Positions 1 through 20,069 of a DNA stretch of 64,000 nucleotides are shown here, piece after piece. The position numbers and the translations under genes are program-made. The notes below the pieces were generated by a model, which was given only the letters and a program-made list of their open reading frames with translations, had not been told where the DNA came from and searched no databases. The first letter of the stretch is position 1. Every line of letters starts with the position of its first letter. Source of the stretch: Xanthostigma xanthostigma (Eukaryota > Arthropoda > Insecta > Raphidioptera > Raphidiidae); the NCBI GenBank assembly GCA_963575645.1, contig OY754476.1, positions 8,928,001 through 8,992,000 on the forward strand, given 5' to 3'.

Positions 1-399
1 GGCACCCCCTGTAATCCGACATGGTCTATTATTTATTATTGAATATTTTTTTGACAATTATTTTCGCTAATGCACGATTGAACAAGTTATAATAACTTGT
101 ACGCACCACCACTATTAATTGTGCTCGACGCGTATAGGGTATTGTTTTGATTCTGATTGCTTAGTTTGAATTTGAAGTTTGAAGAAGATAGCGGTGCGGT
201 CTAGCGTGCGTTTACTGTTTATTCATTGTGTATTACGTATTCGCACCTAGTAATGTCGTCACAAGCTCAGAAGCGAAAGCACGAAACACTGACAATTAAA
301 GAAAAATGTGATATTCTTAGGCAGTACTCTATAATCCGGCAAATTCGATAGTCCGACACTGCCCTGCAAAATGTTTGTCGGATTACCGGGGGTTCACTG
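1..399. mobile_element. Tigger/pogo-like DNA transposon remnant, cut by the window edge
   Basis: The first 20 bases (ACCCCCTGTAATCCGAC) are the near-complement of the motif GTCGGATTACCGGGGGTTC at 377-395, so the two form terminal inverted repeats. A TA follows the right end at 400-401, as expected for pogo/Tigger insertions. The interior holds a decayed CENP-B-type transposase start. The window appears to begin four or five bases inside the left repeat. The element is far too short to be autonomous. Confidence 0.65.
253..327 (+). pseudogene. N-terminal fragment of a CENP-B/Tigger transposase
   Basis: An ATG at 253 opens a short reading frame beginning MSSQAQKRKHETLTIKEK, which resembles the start of the helix-turn-helix domain of CENP-B, jerky and Tigger transposases. 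The frame then runs into AT-rich non-coding sequence and the right terminal repeat. It is a relic inside a non-autonomous element. A second, different relic of the same domain (VPTPKRKHKTLTIAEKC) sits in the element at 8468-8704. Confidence 0.5.
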
Positions 400-610
400 T
401 AGTATGTTTACACGACAGTAGATACTTAAAATAATAATGCTATTCTAGAGTCACTACCTATTAATAATTTAAGACTGTACTACTTATTACATCAACTGAA
501 TCATTTTAAGAAAAACATTTATTTATTGGACTTCTGCGTAGTACAATTAGGGGCAGGGGTTATCATGCGATTAAGTAATGTGTTTTCAAGGTTTTAATTG
601 ACAAACATTA

Positions 611-1127
611 TGCCGGCACTTCACATGGCTATTTGTATTTGTGTATTTTGCATATTTGACAAACAATTACCAAGTGTGGACAGTCACAAAGTGTTGGCCT
701 TATTTGCCTATTTAACAAATAAGGTCAATACCAAATACGCGTTACCGTGCGCTTGTCGGTTTTTCGAGGCACATCAAAGGAGTCAAATAGGCAAATACGC
801 AAATAAACCGTCCACACAATGGCCATATTCAGAAGCGCACGCGCCATGAACCTGTACGGACGTGCAGTATTTTTGTGTCTGTGCTGTGAGCGAGAACTGG
901 AACAATTACTATTGAAAATGAATTGGGACAACGAAAAAGTGCTAAAATTCCTGGAATTTTGAACCTTTCGTTCTGCTGCCAAATGTTTTTGTGTGTTTGC
1001 TATTTGACTGCCATGTGTGGATGTTCGTACTTGCCTCTATTTGCATGTTTGTCTTGAACGTCAAATATTTTGCCAAATACAACAAACACCCAATAGCGAA
1101 CACAAATAGCTATGTGAAGTGCTACCT
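611..1127. mobile_element. TIR element, GGCACTTCACATGGC family, copy 1
   Basis: Begins TGCCGGCACTTCACATGG and ends in the reverse complement (about ATAGCTATGTGAAGTGC), giving terminal inverted repeats of about 25 bp. A closely related copy in the same orientation lies at 49255-49766. Flanks contain TTA on both sides, hinting at a 3-bp target duplication of Harbinger type, but this is not clean. No transposase is encoded; the short ORFs inside are shared by both copies and are part of the repeat. Confidence 0.65.
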
Positions 1128-1229
1128 TTACAGTACCGACAGTTATGTGAAACATGCTGTAGTTCCGCATTTAAATTTCAGTCTTAATATAATAACTTAT
1201 TATAAAAAATATATTAGAATAATACTTAC

Positions 1230-4200
1230 TTGGCAGTAGGGATCAGTCAATAAACTTTGAATTGATATTAAAACCTTAGATATTGTTAAGGCTAACGACC
1301 AATTGTGATTAATTGAATCAATCCCTATATCCCCATGACGAGAAACATTTGGATGAAATATTTTCGTTATAAATCTCACCGTAGGTGGATCCATAGGATA
1401 ACTGAGAAAAAAATTATGATGCTTGTAGAGCAACTTGAAAGTGCGTTTTTAAACACGATGTATAGTACGCGCCACGGATCTAAAAGGTTCGGAAGATAGT
1501 CACAAACAGCGTCGCAAAGGCACATTTTAGAGCCGTTGATACTCCCACCACCTCCCAGTTACCTGCACGCAACGTGCGCTCGTCGGTGATTGGCCGTGAT
1601 CGCTCGTTGCCTTTGTCACTTGTCGCTTTCCTGCTTTAAAGTACAGTCGAGTACGCTATTGTCAAGTTGCCATTGTTATTTAGTTTTGTTGAGTTGCGAG
1701 TTTGTAGTTTTCAACAGACTGTACAAGCGCAAGCCTGCATTCGCACCTAACTTCCGAGCCTTTTAGATTCGTGGCGCGTACTATAACTGCCAATTCCGAA
1801 CCGGGAGATAGGTCAAAGTGATTTGAAAACAACTTCAGTAGAACGCCGATTATCCGAACGCCGATTAACCGAATCGCCAATTATCCGAATCGGTCCTAAG
1901 CGTAATATAAAAAATAAAAACCAAGTAATTTTTCAATAAAAACAAGTTTTGTGGGGACGCAAGAATACATCGAGATGTTCAAGTGAGCGTTATTGTAGAA
2001 CTGTGTTTGTTAAACTTAATCAAGTTTATTTTATGTGTGACAGTTCGTTTTTCTTTATTACCAGTCTATGTCCAATTATCCAAATTTTCGATTATCCGAA
2101 TCGACCCCGGTCCCTATTAATTCGGATAATCGGCGTTCTACTGTATATAAAATAAAATTGGACTAGTGTGTTAACTGTTCATCGCTGTTTTTTTTTTTGT
2201 AGTTCAAACTCAACCGGAAAGATTTTCTTAGTAGCCTTACGAATATTTTATATGAATTTATAGAGGAAAAAAATATAAATTTTGAAAATGTGAAAAAAAG
2301 TATGTCGCCATCTGAAAAAAAAAAATGCATGTACACTTCCGGTTGAATTTGAAGTACAAAAAAATATACCTCAGCAGTTTCCGATAGTAAATTTTGAATT
2401 GAATAAAAATCTATTCAAACTTTCTTTGTATCTAGTAGGATACCACTATCAGCGAACACACTGTGTTATTATTATTATTGTATATAAAAAGATTTTTACC
2501 TTACTGGGACCTGTATATATAAATAGAATAAGCCACCTTCATAGGGACTGCCGACTGGCCCTGCAATCGTTGCCTGCCAATGAAAGAACTCATTATCTAG
2601 AGGGATTGCCGCTATACCATCGGACGGATCAGAACGCATCATTCGAATCTCTGTGTGGAGGCGATGTTTTCGCCACATATTTTCTTCGCCTTCCGGTTGT
2701 GCCATTTGAGCCATTTTTCGTATGCAATATACGCAATTTGAATTTCTCATCAGGGACGAGTATAACTAAAACATTGTGTAACGGATAATGAAAATAGTAA
2801 TACGGTAATTTTGTTTCTTACGCCAGCATAAAATTACGTACTGACTTTGCAAGAGAGGCTCGCGGGATTTCGTGAGCCAATCTCGCAAAGTCGATATGAA
2901 ACTAAATTCAATGCTAACGTAAAGGCTCATTTTTTATAATTTTTGTCAGAGATATTTAATTTAAGGAGATACAACTGTTTACATTTTAACCCGACCATAC
3001 ATCGTTTCTATCAGAATTCAACGTTGACAAACTTCTGCGGAGATTGAAGACGAAGAGTATACAGGGTGAGTCAGACCACCCGTAGCGGTAGTTTTTTCGA
3101 AAACGGTTAGTCGTAGAGAGTTGTGTCAAAAATCTGTATTATAAAAGCCCTAATGAAGAATCGAATGGTGATATTTTTTCCCCCCGGAAAGGTCGGCTTC
3201 CCTGTTAGTTTGCTCCGGAATGTTCAGAACTCCGGAATGTTAAATGGCACGATAGGTCGAAAGTGGTATTGTTGAAAAAATCTTTAAAAAATAAGCAAGT
3301 TTTGTAAGACATTTTTTTTTTTGTTACTGCCACCCCTGTTAAGTAATATTCGTTTGAAATTATTAAATTAACATGTCAGAATAACAAACTTAATTTTAAA
3401 AGTCGACATTTAAAATCTAGTTACCTAATTAAACAATGTCACAATAAGTTTTCAATAATTGCAATTGTTTTTTTTTTGTCGGAAAATACTTCTAGGTACT
3501 CATAACATATCTAGAAGAGCTCCGCAGTGTTTAGAAGTAAATTGAAGACAGTTTGAACGTTTGTGACATTGTTTAATTAGGTAACTAGATTTTAAATGGC
3601 GACTTTTACCAAAATTAGTTTCTATTGCGTCTAGATTCTAGAACCTCTCCAGTATTAATTACTTCTAACTGATAATCAAGTAAATTTTGCTCCTTTTATT
3701 AAATAAATAATGTTATATGAATATTCCATTAACACAAAATATATTTTTAAATACGTTATAAAACATAAATTATGATATAATAAAAATTTAAGTTAAAAAT
3801 ACTTGTTTTTAATAATTCCGAAAAAACCATACGCCCCTGGTTAAGATAATGGTGAAGACGCTTCGGTTACAACGTTGCCTTTTTAAAGCCATCTCTTTCC
3901 AACTTATTTAAAACTATGAACCTATGAATGATTGTAAACAAATCGTGTTTTATGAATGGGATGTTGTATCTCCTTATATTAAATATCTCTGATTTTTGTG
4001 ACTTACCGAATACCAATTTTCAATCATAACTATCGGAGTGAAAAGCGGCCATCTATTTAATACGTAGTAGGACCAATTGCTTTGTGGGATCAGAGAAATA
4101 AGTATATTTCGCCAGCGCTGACAAACATTTCCAACGTTCCATAACGAGATTTCGTCGAGATATGAGAAGATATGTAAGGCAACTGAAATGTTACAAAAAC

Positions 4201-5164
4201 TAAATAAAATCATATAAAAACAAAAATAAAAAAAATAATATAAAAACACTAGAAAAATAGTCACTGATAACTTACCCTCGGGTGGAAGAAGTTCCACTAT
4301 ATTTGGATTCAGTTCGGTATCAAAACTTGTTGACGTAGTTAAAGTGGTGAGTTGTTGCGATGTACTCGGCAGAGGATCGGGCTGTGCAAGTCGAAGAAGT
4401 TGTTCAGGAAAAGGTTCTACAAAATAATTGTCATTTACATACAATTCTATCACTTTAAAAAATACATTAACATTTCCCGTAAAGTCAAAGTTAGCAAGGC
4501 CAATAGGTAACATTCCCAATTAATACTCAGTTAAAAGTAACGCAAATTTGTTTGATCTATTTATGACTAAAATTGCTTCAAAATGTTTAGTCACTCAAGC
4601 CATTTACAGGAAAGTAACTATTGTGTAACTATTCAATACAACCACTGTACCTGAAAGCCTTAAATCCTGAGTGTCCAAAAAAATTGATTCGTTGGGTTCA
4701 TCATTACCCGAATCTTCGTCATCAATATGCTAAATAACAAAATACAATATTGCGTTTACTTATAATAATTATACTAAAGTACTATAGCATTCTATTCGTT
4801 TTATTTACCATTATTTGTTCAGAAATATCGTGTGCAGATATTGTGTCCGGGTACAAAAATGAATGGCATGTAACACATACAGGCTGTTCAAATGCCGGAC
4901 CATAAAATCCTTCACAATGATAACATCGATCATTCTGTAAAAACAAAATTTTATTTAATTAACCTCCCAAAAATGTTAGAGGTTAAAAATGAAATATATA
5001 TATATATTTACACGAAATACAATAATTTCGCTGAATGGATCTTGGAACTGATTATCGTGTTCTGAGATGTTATCAGAATTATCAATATCTATATTCACGT
5101 CTACATTATTAATATTAGTATTAGTACCGCTCAAAGCGGTGGTGTTCACTGAGTATTCCGCCAT
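1230..5164 (-). CDS. morgue: Morgue-like protein: zinc finger, F-box and inactive E2 fold (3' end outside window)
   Basis: Seven exons read on the minus strand: 5012-5164, 4809-4934, 4651-4729, 4276-4416, 4007-4182, 2500-2765, 1230-1401. All have GT-AG borders and a continuous frame, giving about 371 residues so far. The last exon uses donor GTAAGT, so the C-terminus lies beyond the left edge. Exon 2 carries a CxxC...CxxCH zinc-binding motif (Cys55, 58, 71, 74). Exon 5 starts an F-box (ALHIFSYLDEISLWNVGNVC). Exons 6-7 encode a UBC/E2 fold with SPYEGGLF and FHPNVSRHGDIGID. The active-site Cys is replaced by Gly340 (codon at 1323-1325), as is known for Drosophila Morgue, which joins SCF-type ligases and promotes loss of the apoptosis inhibitor DIAP1. 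Domain order and the Cys-to-Gly change make the assignment firm; the exact start is inferred. Confidence 0.87.
1463..1783. mobile_element. MITE, TAGTACGCGCCACG family, copy 1
   Basis: A 321-bp element in a morgue intron, or just beyond its last visible exon, with terminal inverted repeats TAGTACGCGCCACG / CGTGGCGCGTACTA flanked by TA on both sides. A second copy in opposite orientation is at 21046-21368; the two are alike over their whole length. It has no coding capacity. The TA target suggests mobilisation by a Tc1/mariner- or pogo-type transposase. Confidence 0.8.
1836..2143. mobile_element. Tigger-like MITE (CAGTAGAACGCCGATTATCCG ends)
   Basis: Starts CAGTAGAACGCCGATTATCC at 1836 and ends with the exact reverse complement at 2143, followed by TA. 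It lies in the long morgue intron. The ends are related to, but distinct from, those at 8468-8704, so it represents another subfamily of TA-targeting pogo/Tigger elements. The interior encodes nothing recognisable. Confidence 0.75.
2831..2893. repeat. Short GC-rich hairpin in a morgue intron
   Basis: GACTTTGCAAGAGAGGCTCGC is followed after about ten bases by CGTGAGCCAATCTCGCAAAGTC, an imperfect inverted repeat of about 21 bp per arm. It could be a tiny MITE remnant or a structured intronic element. No flanking duplication is obvious. Confidence 0.5.
2945..3996. mobile_element. 1-kb TIR element abutting the F-box exon of morgue
   Basis: GTCAGAGATATTTAATTTAAGG (2945 on) is mirrored by CTTATATTAAATATCTCTGA (up to about 3994), giving inverted ends of about 31 bp. 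The right end lies about 10 bp from the splice donor of the F-box exon (4005-4006). The interior contains a second inverted-repeat unit (3397-3607) and no transposase. It makes up most of the 1.2-kb intron between the F-box and E2-encoding exons. Confidence 0.6.
3397..3607. mobile_element. Nested MITE-like inverted repeat
   Basis: AAAAGTCGACATTTAAAATC at 3397 pairs with GATTTTAAATGGCGACTTTT ending at 3607; matching continues through CTAGTTACCTAATTAAAC and its complement. Arms are about 46 bp and the whole is 211 bp. It sits inside the larger element at 2945-3996, so it either inserted later or is that element's foldback core. Confidence 0.6.
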
Positions 5165-5465
5165 TTAAAAATCGTAATCAGACAGTCAACAAATTTTCAA
5201 CGATTTTATTCACAACCTGTTATTAATATTTCACTCAATCACATAAACATTCAATGAAAAATTTATACGATTACATAAACAATCTCTATTATAATCAACT
5301 GAGCACCGAACGCCGAAACTATGCATTAATTAGCCGACCGTCACCAGAGAACATACCGTCACACCGTGGTTTTGACACATTCCCGTAGTCACCAATAGCT
5401 GGCCACACACACAGAGGTTGAACCGACAGTTTTAACCGGCACAGATAAGTCTACCGGTTTGATGC
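5165..5465. other. 5' flank of morgue
   Basis: This lies directly upstream of the morgue start codon. I see no ORF or repeat here. It presumably holds the morgue promoter; no core promoter motif could be assigned with confidence. Confidence 0.3.
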
Positions 5466-5683
5466 ACAAGCGTCTCCATACACTATTGAAAAGCTGCGCG
5501 CCTGCGTAGTAGAGTGTCAGGACTGTCATTTGTAGGTCCGTTCCAAGCAGCCGCGAACAATAATAAAACCTAAAACCGTACACTCATTTCTAGGTCCGTT
5601 CCAAGCAGCCGCGAAGGTTGTCATTTGTGTTCAATGTATATAAACTGCCAATGTATTTCTAGTACTAAGAAAACTAGACGACT

Positions 5684-5754
5684 AACTAATGGTGTAGTAA
5701 ATAGCGTGCCTGGCTCTCACCTAAGAGGCCTGGGTTCGATTCCCGGTACCGGAA
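5684..5754 (+). repeat. tRNA-Glu-like sequence (SINE head or pseudo-tRNA), copy 1
   Basis: GCCTGGCTCTCACCTAAGAG followed by GGCCTGGGTTCGATTCCCGG matches the anticodon arm (CTC) and T arm of eukaryotic tRNA-Glu, including a perfect B box GGTTCGATTCC. The 5' acceptor strand does not pair with the 3' TACCGGA, so I do not call it a functional tRNA. An AT-rich tail shared with later repeats follows. Best read as a tRNA-derived SINE head. Confidence 0.55.
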
Positions 5755-6290
5755 TGAATTTTATTTTTACTTTTTTTTTTCACTTTGAGACTACAACTTA
5801 AAACTCACATTTAATCGAACCGTCATCAAGTGAAATATTGATTAATAATTTTATTTGCTGAATAAACAAAATTAGGCTAAATAAATTACTCGTAGGTACA
5901 TTTCTTTTTAAATAAGTTTTATTTAAAAAATAATAAAATAAATACCAAAAAATAAAATACCATCTGATAATGAAACTGAAAATAAAATAAAGGGTTATTT
6001 TTAAATGCACATCAAAAAACTTTTCACACATCAATTTATTTTCATCAATTTTAACAGTTTTTTAATCAAATAAATTATCTCATTACAAATAAACCAACTG
6101 TTTAACAAAACTTGTACTTCAGATAATTCAAAAATATACATCAACTGTGTATCCTCATTTTTCCTCAAATGCGCGTCAATAAATTTTTTTATTGTACAAA
6201 AATATTATTTTCATATCAATAATACTGATTGCACAGCAAATTTACCCGGGCAGCGTTTTTACATAAACATGCACAAGAATAACAGTTTGT

Positions 6291-6355
6291 AGACTGTAGT
6301 AGATAGCGTGCCTGGCTTTCACCTAAGAGGCCTGGGTTCGGTTCCCGGTACCGGA
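6291..6355 (+). repeat. tRNA-Glu-like sequence, copy 2 (TTC anticodon position)
   Basis: Nearly identical to the unit at 5684-5754 but reads GGCTTTCACC at the anticodon and GGTTCGGTTCC in the B box. It is followed by the same T-rich tail ending ACTTTGAGACT. Two copies about 600 bp apart, with different anticodons but the same non-tRNA flank, argue for a repeat family rather than two tRNA genes. Confidence 0.55.
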
Positions 6356-6504
6356 ATAATTTTACTTTTTATTTTTTTTTTACTTTGAGACTGATACAAT
6401 TAAAATAATACATTTTTTAGAACACACCTGTCTTTTTATATACTTGACTGTCAATTAAATATAATATTTTTAGAAAACGCAGTTCTATTCAAACTACTAA
6501 CTAT

Positions 6505-6660
6505 TTAATTCGCATACCCGTTTATCGTTCACCCCGGAATTATTGTTTTAAAAACTCCCCCTTTGCTCCATCCCGTTTCACTGCGAGACAATTCGCATAC
6601 CCTTTTATCGTTTACCCCGGAATTACAATTCGCATCCCGTTTATTGTTCACCCTGGATTT
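6505..6660. repeat. Satellite-like repeat shared with the Drp1 intron array
   Basis: Repeats of the motif AATTCGCATACCC..TTTATCGTTCACC..GGAATT, with CCCGTTTCACTGCGA(A/G)AC between units. The same unit builds the tandem array at 13363-13745 inside the Drp1 gene, more than 6 kb away. Confidence 0.6.
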
Positions 6661-6689
6661 TTTACCCTTAATTTTATTCAAGTAGGTAT

Positions 6690-6900
6690 ATTTACTTTTT
6701 ATTTTTTTTTTCACTTTGAGACTACAACTTAAAACTCACATTTAATCAAACCGTCATCAAGTGAAATATTGATTAATAATTTTATTTGCTGAATAAACAA
6801 AATTAGGCTAAATAAATTACTCGTACATTTCTTTTCAAATAAGTTTTATTTGAAAAATAATTAAAATAAAATAAATACCAAAAATAAAATACCATCTGAT
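6690..6900. repeat. Direct repeat of 5765-5965
   Basis: About 200 bp, starting in the tract TTTTTTCACTTTGAGACTAC and running past TAAACAAAATTAGGCTAAAT, duplicate the segment at 5765-5965 with few changes. The first copy follows a tRNA-Glu-like head; this one lacks the head. It could be a SINE body or a local duplication. Confidence 0.6.
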
Positions 6901-6945
6901 AATGAAACTGAAAATAAAATACATACCAAAAATAAAATGCCATCT

Positions 6946-7070
6946 AATAATGAAACTAATATGTTAGCGGTGTAGGTAATTACTAAATTATAAAATAACT
7001 TATATTCAATTTGAATAAAAGATATTTAATAATTTAGTAATAGCACCGCTAACATATCAGTTTCATTATT
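6946..7070. mobile_element. Small palindromic MITE
   Basis: AATGAAACTAATATGTTAGCGGTG and CACCGCTAACATATCAGTTTCATT face each other across about 75 AT-rich bases. The arms of about 25 bp are nearly perfect. It lies inside the larger element 5466-7267 and has no coding potential. Confidence 0.6.
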
Positions 7071-7443
7071 TGATTAACACGGACAAAATTTTTCCTTGTT
7101 TTGGTTTTGTTTTTTTGTTATAATGTCGTGTACGGTTTTATACAAGTCGGTTTTATTACCGGACCTGGTTTTATACAAGTCGGTTTTATTACCGGACCTA
7201 GAAATGACAGTCCTCACACTCTACTACGCAGGCGCGCAGCTTTTCAATAGTGTATGGAGACGCTTGTAGTCAGAAGTAGTGTCTGTGTCTGCCGTGTCTG
7301 GCGTCTGCGGTGCCTGCTCTCTGAAGTAGTGTACAGTAGAGTCTAAGAGTAGTGTGCGACAGAGAAAACCGTACGGTTCATATTAAAAAGTTGGCAACGC
7401 TGAATTCAGTAGAATTTTTAGCAGAGAACAGAATTTACTGTTG

Positions 7444-7502
7444 ATGTAACCAGAGAACGGAAAATACATTAATGTAACCAGAGAACGGAAAATACATTAA
7501 TG
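7444..7502. repeat. Two tandem 28-bp units upstream of Drp1
   Basis: The unit AACCAGAGAACGGAAAATAC + ATTAATGT is present twice in a row about 150 bp upstream of the Drp1 start codon, within its presumed promoter or 5' UTR. A one-off tandem duplication is the simplest reading. Confidence 0.65.
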
Positions 7503-7635
7503 TATCCGACAACAAATTCTTAAAGTGTGGTGTTACAGTTTTTAATAATTTATGACCTCTTAAATATTTACCTTAGTGTATTGTTGTGTTGTAATATTAT
7601 AGCTATTAAAATACAGTTTACAGTAAATTATTTAA

Positions 7636-18035
<10,400 letters not shown>

Positions 18036-19127
18036 ATTAGTTGGAACTGATGACTGCTCGTCTGTCTAATAGACGACGGCAACATTTTGAAGCACATCTT
18101 CGTTTCCTAGTCATGATTTCTATAATTTTTTACTTTTTTTATTATTTTCGTTGTTAGACTGATAAAGTTTCTGATAGAGCAGGTACCGCTTAATAACTTA
18201 CAAATCAAATGCTTTTTACATTGATAGCGTCATTCTGATAAACGGTTTTGTGAAAATAATATTCGATATATTAAGTTTCAGACAGTTTATTTCTTAGAAA
18301 GCAATACAAATGATATATTTTCAGCTTGGTGTAAATTCTGCAGCGGATAACTTTTTTTTTCAGAGATTCAGCATGAAACTGAAGTGTAATTTTCAAGAAT
18401 CAATTTAATAATAAATTTATAGTCATTCTTAATGAAAATTTTAGTATTTTTGTGATGGGTAAAATCGCATTATTTCAATAATCGAATTCTTAGATAATAA
18501 AAGACTAATTATTATCGAATGTTTCTTTCGATTTATGACGAACTATTCTTTTGAATTATGAATACAGCTCATGCATTTCATATGGACGTTAAAGCTGCCG
18601 TAATTGGATGTTATTGATTATATAAAAAATCTAATTATCGTTTATTTTTAATTCAACTTAGCCCATCACTAATTTTATATTGTACTTTTTGATTAGTACT
18701 GATGTTTAATTTTATTTCTGTTGAATTGTAACAATTTTTGAAATTAATGTATTTTCAGCTGTTCTTGTATCAAGCAGCTTGTTGAACTTTGAAATACATA
18801 TACAAAAAAATAGGAGTTATTTTGTCAATTTTTGTCATTGTATGTATACATTTCCTGTTAGTAGCTGAACTACTTTTTAATTTAATGCCTTAAAAAGGTA
18901 GGTACTAAACCTTATATCACTGGACTCCTAACTCCTAAAGGAATAAATTAAAAGTTCACCGTATCAATGGTATTTTTTCCTAAAACTGAAAAATTCTACT
19001 AAAATCTGAACAGTCAAATAAAGAAAGTATATAAAGTGGGCCCCCATACAAAAAAAAGTCTCTTAGATACACACTGTTTTGTGTGACTTGTTATTTAAGG
19101 GGATCAACTCTATTTTTTTAACGTAAT
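18036..19127. other. Drp1 3' untranslated and downstream region
   Basis: AT-rich sequence after the Drp1 stop, with no ORF or clear repeat until the element at 19128. Several AATAAA-like hexamers are present, so the polyadenylation site cannot be singled out. Confidence 0.35.
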
Positions 19128-19384
19128 TGACGTGATAACGTCTTATAAATTGATGAAACACCGGCTGCACGCACGAAAAAGTGTCACGTTCCGCCTGAGC
19201 CTGAGCGTGCAAGCGAGAGCGCGGTATAAGCGATAGAGAGGCACGATCGGCCCAAGCGTCGGCTTGTACGAATTTCTCTCTCTTCTCGCGTGACGTCAGA
19301 GAGTTCATCAATGTTTCTTTATGACGTTATCACGTAAAACTATCGTCCGTAAACCGACTTTACAGACAACCAATTTTTTTTTAT
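19128..19384. mobile_element. GTGATAACGTC-family element, copy 2
   Basis: Begins TTGACGTGATAACGTCTTAT and ends TACAGACAACCAATTTTTTT, so it is in opposite orientation to copy 1. It contains the ACACCGGCTGCACGCACGAA and CTCTCTTCTCGCGTGACGTC blocks shared with copy 3. It is intergenic, between Drp1 and the HSD17B12-like gene. Confidence 0.85.
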
Positions 19385-20069
19385 AGATTATATTGTCAGT
19401 AATGCTGCAATACCGTGTAACGTTATGTTAGAACCCCGCGTAAAATAAAAATTTTACACAGCTCAAATGTACGTTAATTAAATTAAAGCCCTTTTGCAGA
19501 GTGACGTTCAGCTGTTTTTCAGTATCATGGACAATGAACATACACATTATTATGTTAAACATATAGAAATTAAAATCAACATCTGTTATAAGCTGTAATA
19601 AATTTATTATATTTGCGATTCCGATGTTATTTACAATGTTGTTACAGTTAGTAGATGTTCAAAATTGAGTTTATGTGTCAATTTATTATTTTATTGTACA
19701 TTTGCAAAGATCAGAATAAAACATATAGGTAGTTGTTCTGAAAAATCTACACAATAAATTATGTCATATTCCCAAATTTGAAAAATAAATATTCTTACTA
19801 CACAGACGATTTCATCTTTCTTTTGTCAGTCATGTCGAAGCTACTGCATTTTACAGTACACATTAAAGATATATATAATTATGCAAGTGATTTGGGGTTG
19901 CCCGTAAACCACGTAACGCTCTTGATGGGGAGGGAAAGGTGTCTCAACGTTACAAAAGGTAGCTTTTGAAAGGGGCTGAGATGGGGTTGAACTGAATGTC
20001 TACATGGTGGGGAAAGGTACAAAACGATACGTGGTTTTTGGATGACCCCTTTCAACATTCGCCGAAAAT
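19385..20069. other. Convergent intergenic tail
   Basis: This separates the last repeat from the stop codon of the minus-strand reductase gene and must hold its 3' UTR. Short ORFs here do not resemble proteins. Nothing else is recognisable. Confidence 0.3.

Larger units (their letters stand above)
5466..7267. mobile_element. 1.8-kb element with long inverted ends between morgue and Drp1
   Basis: ACAAGCGTCTCCATACACTA at 5466 is the reverse complement of TAGTGTATGGAGACGCTTGT ending at 7267. The match continues for about 75 bp almost unbroken (through GCGCGCCTGCGTAGTAGAGTG) and then in weaker blocks for about 150 bp. The interior holds two tRNA-Glu-like units, direct repeats and a small palindrome but no transposase ORF. 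It is probably a composite: an old non-autonomous transposon later filled by SINE-like and satellite sequence. It occupies most of the divergent promoter region of morgue and Drp1. Confidence 0.6.

Noticed and set aside
1230-1433. Treating the E2-like exon as a separate active ubiquitin-conjugating enzyme
   Set aside because: The catalytic Cys is missing and the phases join it to the F-box exon, so it is part of morgue.
5684-6355. Two functional tRNA-Glu genes
   Set aside because: The 5' acceptor strands do not pair with the 3' ends, and the units have repeat-like shared tails.
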